Positions 51,901 through 61,249 of a stretch of DNA of 64,000 nt are shown here, in pieces; the stretch's first letter is position 1, and every line of letters begins with the position of its first letter. The notes below the pieces were generated by a model. It ran no database searches. It was not told the origin of the DNA and worked only from the letters and a program-made list of their open reading frames with translations. Source of the DNA: Centropus unirufus (lineage: Eukaryota > Chordata > Aves > Cuculiformes > Centropidae); NCBI GenBank assembly GCA_013397695.1, contig VYZI01000240.1, positions 560,180 to 624,179 on the forward strand. The letters run 5' to 3'. A program made the position numbers and the translations under genes.

Positions 51901-52807
51901 GAAAAATCGGGTAACTATGGATGATGGCATTTAATAATGAGTTGTTAGCACAGTTGCTGCCACGTTTCAAATAATTGTTTGCTGTTTTGAAAGTGTCTTC
52001 CTGGATGTGCTGTCGCATGTGTGTCTGTTTATCATGAGAAATCTCCACAAAACAGCTCAGTAGCTGGGAAATTGCTAGTAAACTGGAAAATGCATGCATC
52101 TCCTGGGGGAAAGTCTTCTTGACTTTGGTGAGGAGTGGATGCAGGTTATCATGGAGAGACTTTGAAACCTTATCTTGCTCACAATAAGCTACTCCTAGAA
52201 AGTGTCATAGAAAATAAAAAGGGAGTATGAGGGTGGTTGTCTTCAAAGGCCCTTACAACAAGATAAAATATATTTAGTCTCTCCTGATAGGAAAAGACTA
52301 TATCTTACACGTTCATTGTGCTACTTGTTGTTCAAGTGGAGTTAAGAGATAGGGTCTTTGCATACTGGCACTACTATCAGCAGAGCTGCTGGTGATGCCC
52401 AGGCAAGGTAAAAACTGAGCAGTGCAATTACTTTGCAAGGGCACTGATGTCAAAGGCGAGAATGCATTTAGAGGTAATATCTGGGCCTTTTTGAGCTTAC
52501 TGAACCTTAGAGTTTAATCTGCATCTCAACCGAGTTTTGGGCTGTATCCAATAGTCTCACGCTGTCTTATACCAACACAGATATTCAGTTAATGACCCGG
52601 ACTTTAATTTTAATGACAACTTCGGAAAGGTTAGCAAATTATTTCATGGCTCTTGGTTTACAAAGTCTTGCAGCAGCAAAGGGAGAGGCTAGAGTAAGCA
52701 CTGGGAAAGGGAGATGGAAAAGCTGCTGCTTCTCATGGCAGACAAAAACCATAGTGAAACTTATGAAGCTCTTGGTTTGTCTTTGCCTTGCTGCTATTTA
52801 GCAAAGA

Positions 52808-53722
52808 CCAGTACAATCCCATACAGTGAGCGGGGACATCTTCAACTAGATCAGATCAGGTTTCTCAGTGACCCATCCAAACTGAACTTCAAAGTTTCCA
52901 GGGATGGGGCACCTACCACCCCTCTGGGAAACATGTTCCACTGTTTCACCAACCTCCTTGTAAAATATTTCTTTTTTATATCTAGTCTAAATCTACCCTC
53001 CTTTAATTTAAAACCACTACTGTTTGGCCTCTTGAAACAGACCCTGACAAAAAGTTCATCCCCATCTTTCTTATGTCTCTCTCTGAGTATGGAAAGGGCA
53101 CAATAAGGTTCTCGAGGCTGAACACCACTAACTCTCTCAAGATTTTAATCCTAGGTGAGGGGTTTCGTCCCTCTGACCATTCTTGTGGCTCTTCTCTGGA
53201 CCATCTCCAACAGGTCCATGGCTTTCCTCTACTGAGGACTCCAGAGCTGGACACAGCACACCATGTGGGGTTTCACTGGAGCAGAGTAGAGGGGCACAAT
53301 CTCCTCTCTTGACCTGCTGCCCACACTCCTTTTCATGCAGCCTAGGATGCAGTTGGCTTTCTGGGATCCCAACATACATTGCTGGCTCATGTCCAGCTTT
53401 TCATCCACCAGGACACTCAAGTTCTTCTTTGCAGGGCTACTTTCAACCCCTTCATCCCTCAGCCAGTATTGATAATAAGGGTTTCCTGACCCCAGATGCA
53501 TGACCTTGCACTTGACTTGTGTGGAAATTCATTATGTTTACACAAGTCCACCTCTCAAGGTTGTCCATGTCCCTCTGGATGGCACCCTGTCCAGCATCTA
53601 CGGCCTTTTCCTCATCTAATAAGTGGGTTGCCTTGTCATAGAAGGATGTTAGTCAAGCAGGACTTACCTTTAATTAACCCATGCTGATTGGGCATGATCA
53701 CTTGAGCACGCCTTGAACCGTT
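52808..53722 (-). mobile_element. CR1 LINE copy with reverse transcriptase core deleted
   Basis: Antisense CR1 copy of about 915 bp. The 3' side (left) lacks the last 45-50 bases of the element, including the ATTCTATG terminal repeats, so the end was lost after insertion. Reading leftward, the minus strand first shows an ORF2 reverse transcriptase piece (KGKSCLTNIL near 53660, then a DEEKAVDA-like segment near 53605). It then jumps at about 53595 to the RDMDNLE-type region downstream of the catalytic box. The intervening palm motif, including the FADD site, is gone. The C-terminal part continues with SVLVDEKLDMSQQC, KANCILGCMKRSVGSRSREEIVPLYSA and WSPQ (53501-53229), then frame breaks. It is related to the copy at 60590-61249. 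Confidence 0.94.
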
Positions 53723-54121
53723 CTGCACTCTTTCTTCTTCTTGGTGCAAAAATATGGTGCTTATGCATTACCCTCCAACTGTAAATATTCTTAGGCCCTT
53801 GTAAGTAATAGTCAAGGGGAGGACTTTTTTAATCAACCTCATCCATAATCTGACTGGGGAGATCCCCAGGAATATTTATTATTTTCTTCATCTTTGGCCT
53901 GAGCTGATGAGGTGGGTAATTAATTATGTTTTATCCATTTGTCAGGCTGATTAAAGCAACACAGCTGTGTAGCTTGACCTTCAGGTAACCAGAGTAGTCC
54001 TTTCACTTAATTTTACCTACAATTGCATGAGATTCATGCAGCCTTTTATATGTAATATTTTCCTCTACATTTTTCTGAATATTTCTTTGTTGTCAAGCAG
54101 GAGTACTTTGACTGTAAAATA

Positions 54122-54158
54122 TATAGAATCATTCCTATTAGGGTTGGAAAAATTCTGG
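54122..54158 (-). mobile_element. Possible CR1 3'-tail scrap
   Basis: TATAGAATCATTCC followed by TAGGGTTGGAAAAATTC resembles an antisense CR1 terminus, but one terminal repeat unit and the GGGACC block are missing. It lies about 400 bp beyond the 5' end of the 52808-53722 copy and in the same orientation. Chance similarity cannot be excluded. Confidence 0.35.
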
Positions 54159-55424
54159 GGCCTACTAAAATATCACACTGAATATTGTGGGTAGTTCTTA
54201 TATGTTTATTAGCTTCTCTACACATCCACAATGTTTTTATTGAAACTAATATATAAAACTTCCCTGCCTCTTAGTAGTTCTTGCGCATTGTGTTTATCAA
54301 AGGTAAAGATATTTCTTTTGTCTTCCCGCTTCCAGCGGTTTCCTTGAAAACTGCATTTTTGCTTATAGAGAATCCTGAGAGAGCCAGTTTAAAAGCCTAA
54401 CAGAGTGGTGGAGGGTAGTGAGGCTTTTCTGACTGCAAGTCCAGACTGAGGCTGAAAAGGGCATTCCTGCAATCTTGAATGCCATCCTCTTCCTTGTGTT
54501 GAAACAGCAAAGCAAACTAAGCATGACATATAGTTTCTTTGTCTTTGCCATTCCTTGACTTGAAAAGTCTCTCAGTTTCTTTATCCTTCCAAATTATCTT
54601 TTTTGACTTGTCTAACTAGACAACTCTAACAGATTCTCCTGTTTCCGTCGTGGGAAGTGCTTTTGATCTAGGATCCTACACAGCAGCAAAACAGACCTGG
54701 CAATATGATAGAGGACAGTAAGCCTGAAGCTTGTCTTCCTACCCTCTGGTGTGCTCTTGAGAAATGCCTGCTTTTACTTCCTAGTGGCATTTCTTACAGT
54801 ATTATTTTGTGTTAGTTCACTGTATTTCAAGGGAAAATGTTCTAATTTAAAATACAAGAGTGCCTGGTGTCGATACTGTAATTGTGCATTCATATTCATA
54901 GCATACTTCAGAACAGTTCACCATTTGCCAAAGTAGTAAAACTGTGAGCAAAGATTCCAGAAGTCATGAGGTTGCCTTAAGATCCTGAGACTTCAGGATG
55001 TGCGTGTGTGGTTTTCTCTTGGGTGTTTCTTTAGGTTTAACATTTTCAAGTTTTTCCCTGCCAGCTGAAAGCCAAGTCACTTATGAATAAAACAAAAGCT
55101 GAGAATTTCCTTCATGTTACAGAGGGCACCAGGAGCCACAACTTGAGCATGAAATGTCACTGGATTTGTAATGAAATCATAGGAGCAGGCAGGACTGTCA
55201 ACTTACTGTCCTTTGCCTACTCCTTTAAGATCAAACCCTTCGAACTAGGACTAGTGTTGCTGAAATATTGAATAATATTGTCCTTTAAAAATTTCCTCCT
55301 GTCCTTTGGACTCACGTTTCCTTATTTTGCATTAAACCTATGATTAGCAGCAGAGCAGGGGTGTTATATAGTGATAAATAGCTGAGTATTTAACGTATAT
55401 CTTAGTCCCACTGATGTGAGTCTA

Positions 55425-55450
55425 CCTCTTTTTTTCTTTTTTTTTTTTTN
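55425..55450 (+). repeat. T-rich run ending in an undetermined base
   Basis: A C/T run of 25 bases, with the last 13 all T, ending in a single N at 55450. The N probably marks homopolymer-length uncertainty in the assembly. Confidence 0.9.
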
Positions 55451-56887
55451 CTGCTGTTACACATTACACATCTGCAACAAAACTGTCGTAAATACTTTGG
55501 GGAAACTTGCATTATTCCTTCCAAAAATATTTTTCTCCACTTTTCAAACTTTTTAAGTTAAAACTAGACATATGCATTGTCCATACATTTCAAGATGCAG
55601 CTGGACTAAAATCTTTTGGATGAGATTTTAATGAATGACAGTGTTCTCTCACTGAATCTGTTCAGGGAGTAAATTTTTAATGACTCATTAACAAAGTTAA
55701 TAGTTTTGAAATTCATTACAGTGCAATTCCATTATTTTGTTTCTTTTTGTAGTGTGACTAATGCTCCATGCATCATAGTAATGTTTTTCTTTTGCCACTT
55801 CCAGCAGAAGCTGTTTTTACTCAGAGCTTTCTCCAGGAAATGTGTTATGAGAATGGCAATTCAGAAATATTCTGAGATTTTAAGAGGCTGAATGTATTTA
55901 GGAGCACTATGGACCTACTCGAAAACCAGACACCAAAGCCCATCTGAGTTCCCTGAGAATTAGATATATATGCAGTATGATTTTCAATATTATTTTAATA
56001 GCCTAACATCTTAATTTCAGTATGAGTTAGAGGACAAATCTCCATAGGCACTCAATATAACCCAGTAAGCTGGCTAAGTTTAGTGTTAATTTTTATTTTC
56101 CTTCCTTGGTCATTTGAAATGTTTCAGATAGCCCTAGGTCTGCATTCATAGAGCTGCTGACCTGAAGCCGTTTGCCTGACACAAGGGCTTTATACGTGTG
56201 GTGGTGTAATTCATGCCCCTAATTCATGTCCTACTAGGCTGCACAGGCAATTTAAGGCCACTTAGCACAACTTCTGTCTCACTTGGAACACTTTCCCTCC
56301 ACCACTTGCAGGTCTAGAAGAAACCAGGCTCATGTTAATGCAGGCTTTCTGGGCACAATTTCCACTGCACAGAGAGCAGGCACTCAGGGTGTCAAGAGAG
56401 CCCCTTGGCCGACCTGAAATTACTCTGCTTAGGAAGAAGACTTTCTTATTGCTTGAGGAAAGTGATTAAAAATTGGTCATCTTGACCAGACCTACTGAGG
56501 GAGAGAGTACCAGTTCTTAGGATGCGGTGATCTAGCACGCTTAAGCATCCCCTCAGTGTTCTTGGAGTCCTGTATGTCGGGGAAAAAGCCCCTCACCTCC
56601 TGAGGAAGAGATTGATCATCAGTCAGACAGCTGAGTATGCCTGATAGCTGGATTGTAGCCTAGGTGAGGTGATCTAATATAAGTGGTAAAACTTGCCCAA
56701 ATTATGTCTTTGAAGTTGCAACCACAATGAATATTAAACCATCAAAATTAATATTCTAACATAAAATCACTTATCTGGAAATCCTATAAGAAAGCTACCC
56801 TATGGAAGGCCCTTTGAAATCTCGTTCACAGCAGACTGTGAACAGGATCTCCCACTGACTTGGACCTCTCAGGTGTAACATATGATA

Positions 56888-56910
56888 TCATTTGCTGACA
56901 CAGCAAATGA
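56888..56910. repeat. 9-bp inverted repeat with 5-base loop
   Basis: TCATTTGCT and AGCAAATGA flank GACAC: a compact hairpin. Pairing does not extend beyond nine pairs, which argues against a structured RNA gene. Confidence 0.8.
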
Positions 56911-57126
56911 AAAGCCTATGGTGAAGTTGACCACTTGTGACCTGACCATCCCCTGTGAAGGAATGCTGATGCATTGTATGTGAGTATTCTAACCATTGCC
57001 TAGAGGGAAATTTTCAGACTAGTCTCTCTATCTATCCCATTACCTATCTATTTGGATACTTAAATATATGCATATATCTTTGTGAGTGTGGTTATTTATG
57101 CTGCTCTTAAACATCAGTTTATCTTT

Positions 57127-57140
57127 GTGTATATATATAT
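57127..57140 (+). repeat. (TA)n microsatellite
   Basis: GTGTA followed by five TA units. Confidence 0.75.
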
Positions 57141-60100
57141 TTCTGCATTTCTGTAGTATATGTATTATACCACATAGTAAATAGAAGTGAATCTCATAAT
57201 TTTTGAATATACAATTAAGTCACTGTTTATTTTATAATACACACCATACAATTACCTTGTTAAATACTAATTAGATTTATGATTAAGTACTGCTAAAGAT
57301 CTGTTTGTTATACTTCAAAGTACTGACAAAATCTAAATTTCTGCTAAAACATAACTGTGTAAAATATTTCCATCCACAATACAATACTATGTATTCCCTT
57401 CTGTCTACGGGCAAGACTTTCTATGGACTACATTTTTATATGCAGACATATCTTTTATAGGAGTCTTTTTGCTACAGCTGTCACCATGAAAATCATTCTG
57501 TTGCAATTCATTTCAGATTGACTACTCCTAGTGGATAAAAAATACCAAAATTATTTCCTGCAATTTCTCTCTTAGTCAAATGCCTGTATAGTCCATTGCC
57601 CACCGAGTGAAGACTATTTATAATAAATGCTAGCTAACAAGCATATTCCTTGCTAACTAGAGCATTAAAAGCATTGACAAATGCCGTGGGGTTTTTTTTG
57701 GTGAGCAAATAAATTGAGGTAAGGAGAAGAAATATGAGGTCTTGGAGGCCCAGAGAAATTTGAAAGCTAGTAAGCCTTAGAGAAGACTTTTATCCTGGCA
57801 AAACCTTGTAAGACACAGTTTTATAAAGTGATTAACAGAGGAGGTAGTATGGTCCCTCAGCCTATACTGAAAAGTATATAGGCCTTCAGAGACACCAAAA
57901 GAGATGTGGTTAAAACTAAGACAATGATTCTCATTCATTCAAGAGAAATATATGGTGCTAAATTAGATACATACAGCTGGTCATATTTTTTATGAAGATT
58001 GTCTCCCACATGGACTCATGTCTGGAATACTCAAGAAGTCTGTTGATCAGGAGCAGATATTTGCTATTTTGCAGAAAACATCAGTGTTTAAGCCCAAACT
58101 CAGGGCATCTTACAGCTTAAGCTTAAGTGTAAAATAACCATAAGCATCTAGCTTCCTCTCTTACCTATCTAGCCCCTGCCACACATTATGTATTTTTTTC
58201 TCTTTAGATTACAAGACCTTTGGGGTCAAGGATGTCATAGCCTGCAGCACATCCCTCTGTGGAGTCTCTGAGCTGCTGCTATGGTGGCATTTTATTTCTG
58301 ACAGATGCTAAATTGTAATTTATTGGCAAAGCATTTTTTGTCTCTGCTTTCCACATTTCCCGCTGTTTCTAAGAGTTTTGCCACAGATTTTCTCCTTGAC
58401 CTGCATCACCATCGTCGTATGCATCTGTGTTATGGTGGGGACTGTCATTCAGGAGGCTTAATAGATGAGACTTCCTTTGTCTGCAATATTCTTGGTCTTG
58501 CTGTTTTGCAGGGACTAAAGCCTGCTGTCAATAAAAGTGAATTGGGTTACTAGCAAAAATGAATTTGAAGTACTTTCATGGACAAGACTACAGGGAATCA
58601 AGGTTTTATGAAAATTGTAAATAGGAATTGGTAAAAAGCACTACATACACTTGCTTTTACCTACTGATAATAAAAATGTGTTTCTTTGGCTGCAGGATTA
58701 TTATCCTTCTTGTCAGTTATACATGATATTCTATTAACCACTGTACTTAGGGTTACCATTCATTCAGTGCTTTTGTTCTCCTTTCAATAAATACATGGGG
58801 GAAGGATATCTTAGTGTGTATATGTGTGTAACACTCTTTTTTACTAATGGAAGATTCACATAGCAGCATTCATGTGAAACAGAGAGAGCACCTGATGCTC
58901 TTTCCTACCTCTCCTCCCTGCCAGACCAGGAGACCCCATTTATTTAACAAGGTAACTCCACTTAAAATATTCGCTTATGAACTGAGGGAAGGGAATCTTG
59001 TGGTTTGCTGCTGAGCGGGGCTCAGGGAACGTGGTCCCAAGCCTGAGCTGGGCTAGAAACTTGGCTGGTCTCTGGGTTTACCTCTTACTTGCCCTGTCCT
59101 GTAGCTGTGGTGCCTCTCAGCCCAAGGAGCCTTAGCATGGTCTGTTGCTGTATAGCAGTGTTGCACCACAGCCTTGCCTTTGCAGCCCCTCTCTCACACT
59201 GTTATTCATGCTTTCAGTTAGGCTTTGAGTTGACTGGATGATGTACAAAAACACAGAGTAATTATTTACAAGGCAGTTTCAGTGTCTGAAAGCCTCTTCA
59301 GCAGAGCAGTTGGGTGTAGGTTGTGTGAAGGGTATGCAATTTTCTCCAGACCTTCCTGAGCAAGGCCTGACAGAACTCACTGTAGTGTCCTACCAAGAAG
59401 CGCTTGCAGATACCGTGCTTTCAGTCATAACCAGTCCTGTGCCACTTATCCATTCTCATGCTTGCTGCTGACGCTCCCCAGGTTTGGCCCCTTTAGAGAG
59501 AGGCAGCAATTTTCTCATTGTTCTATTGGTGGCATTACCTAAAATGTAAAGTTGGCATTGCCTTTGCCAGGAGCTGTGTGGGGCTTAGCACAACTGAATG
59601 GGTCTTTAGGTAGTTTAGTTTCAAAGGAACAAATTTATTTTTTGCAATGGGAAAAATCAAGGACTACAAAAAGATTCATGGAAAAAGGTCCTGTCTTGAG
59701 GGGTTAGACATTGCTGGAGAGCATGGACAGAGAAGAAAGGGAACCTGTATTTTTAGGCACCAGCCTGGCACCATAAGGCCTCTCTGCAGGTAAACTATAG
59801 TTTCTTAATAGGTTATTGCAGTATTAGTAGAGTTTCTTATACAGGCTATGTTAAACCTATGCAAACAATCATAAAATTTGGACTTGTGCCTGCATATTTA
59901 GAACAAGACTAAGACTGTGACGAGTTTGGAAGAAAGGTTACTTAGTGTGTGGTGGCTGTTACTGGACATTTAATTCAAGAGGAAATTCAGTGTGCTTTGT
60001 CCTCATAAGAAATCGTGATCTAGGCTGTATACTAAAAATTCTGTGTGCAGACCTTAGACATGGCAGGGCTCACACATAAAATTAGCTGGTAGTATCGGCA

Positions 60101-60589
60101 CATTCAGCATTCCAGTATTTTTAAAAGTACTTATTGCCAACATATAGATCCTAATTGGTAATTTCCACTTTTAATGATCTTACATTTAGTTACAGTAAAT
60201 GGTCCTTTTATTCTTTAAATGTAAATAAATTTGTGTGAGCATGTGTTTAATGGCTTTTTTCATATTTACTTTTCACCAACACTAGAATTTATTCTACTCA
60301 AGCTAAGCACCTCCATATTTTGTGGCTGTTTACTTATCTGTCTTTCTTCTGAAAGTATCACAGTCAAGATAAATGGATCAGCACCATTTTGGTAGCTGGG
60401 TGATTGATGTGAAAGCTATTTCTAACCCATTAGTTTGTTGTATGTGGCATTTTGTCTTTGTTTAGGGAAAAAAAGAATGAAGTGCAGATGCTAGCTATAG
60501 ATTAAAGAAATTTCATTTATTTTTAAATTTAATAAACCTTGAAGTGGGGGTTGTGTCTAAAGATAATAACCTCACTCATTAGTGCTCAA

Positions 60590-61249
60590 TGTGCCAAATA
60601 TCACCAAGATGAGTGGTACCCTTGAGATGCCTGACAAATAGGTGCCATCCAGAGGGACCTGGACAGCCTTGAGAGGTGGACTTGTGTAAACATAATGAAT
60701 TTCCACACAAGTCAAGTGCAAGGTCATGCACCTGGGGTCAGGAAACCTTTATTATTATGGAGCCCTCAGTAGAGGAAAGCCATGGACCTGTAGGAGACGG
60801 TCCAGAGAAGGGCCACAAGAATAGTCAGAGGGACGAGACCCCTCTCCTAGGATGAAAATCTTGAGAGAGTTAGTGAATTTCAGCCCAGAGGAGAGAAGCC
60901 TCTGGGGACATCTTATTGTGCCCTTTCCATACTCAGAGAGAGACATAAGAAAGATGGAGATGAACTTTTTGTCAGGGTCTGTTTCAAGAGGCCAAGCAGT
61001 AGTGGTTTTAAATTAAAGGAGGGTAGATTTAGACTAGATATAAAAAAGAAATATTTTACAAGGAGGTTCGTGAAACAGTGGAACATGTTTCCCAGGGTGG
61101 TGGTAGGTTCCCCATCCCTGGAAACTTTGAAGTTCAGTTTGGATGGGGCACTGAGCAACCTGATCTAGTTGAAGATGTCCCTGCATGGGCGTTGTACTGG
61201 ACAAATTTAAAATCTCCTTCCAACCCAAGCTATTCTATGATTCTATGAC
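60590..61249 (+). mobile_element. CR1 LINE copy, sense orientation, intact 3' end
   Basis: A 660-bp CR1 copy that starts at the codons around the FADD-type box (a degraded form near 60590-60610, CACCAAGATGAGTGGT) and runs through GCCATCCAGAGGGACCTGGA, the decayed C-terminal ORF2 codons, CCCATCCCTGGAAACTTTGA and TTGGATGGGGCACTGAGC to CTATTCTATGATTCTATGAC at its end. Compared with the inverted copy at 52808-53722 it shares several unusual family variants, including the ACTTGTGTAAACATAATGAA stretch at about 60679. It lacks about 220 bases corresponding to 53244-53466; the junction is near 60759. It keeps a segment near 60890 of about 18 bases that the other copy has lost. Both copies are inactive. 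Confidence 0.95.

Larger units (their letters stand above)
39861..52807. other. Non-coding, repeat-poor DNA
   Basis: Thirteen kilobases with no recognised gene or transposon apart from short microsatellites (40030, 40289, 41971) and a 16-bp tandem duplication (42029). Frames reach at most 104 codons and none resembles a family. The stretch around 45590-45850 and the one near 50070-50330 are even in composition and could be conserved non-coding sequence, but nothing in a single sequence can show this. Confidence 0.55.
53723..60589. other. Non-coding DNA between two inverted CR1 copies
   Basis: A 6.9-kb stretch with no recognised gene. It holds a possible CR1 tail scrap (54122), a T-rich run ending at a single undetermined base (55450), a 9-bp hairpin (56888-56910) and a TA run (57127). 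The segment around 53880-54000 (TAATTAATTA, a GATTAAAG word and a purine/pyrimidine-balanced background) looks like a conserved non-coding candidate. The patch at 58980-59480 is GC-richer than its surroundings, without visible gene structure. Confidence 0.55.

Noticed and set aside
53229..53501. 90-codon minus-strand frame that looks like a real protein
   Set aside because: It is real coding-derived sequence, but belongs to the CR1 ORF2 relic and is annotated there, not as a host gene.
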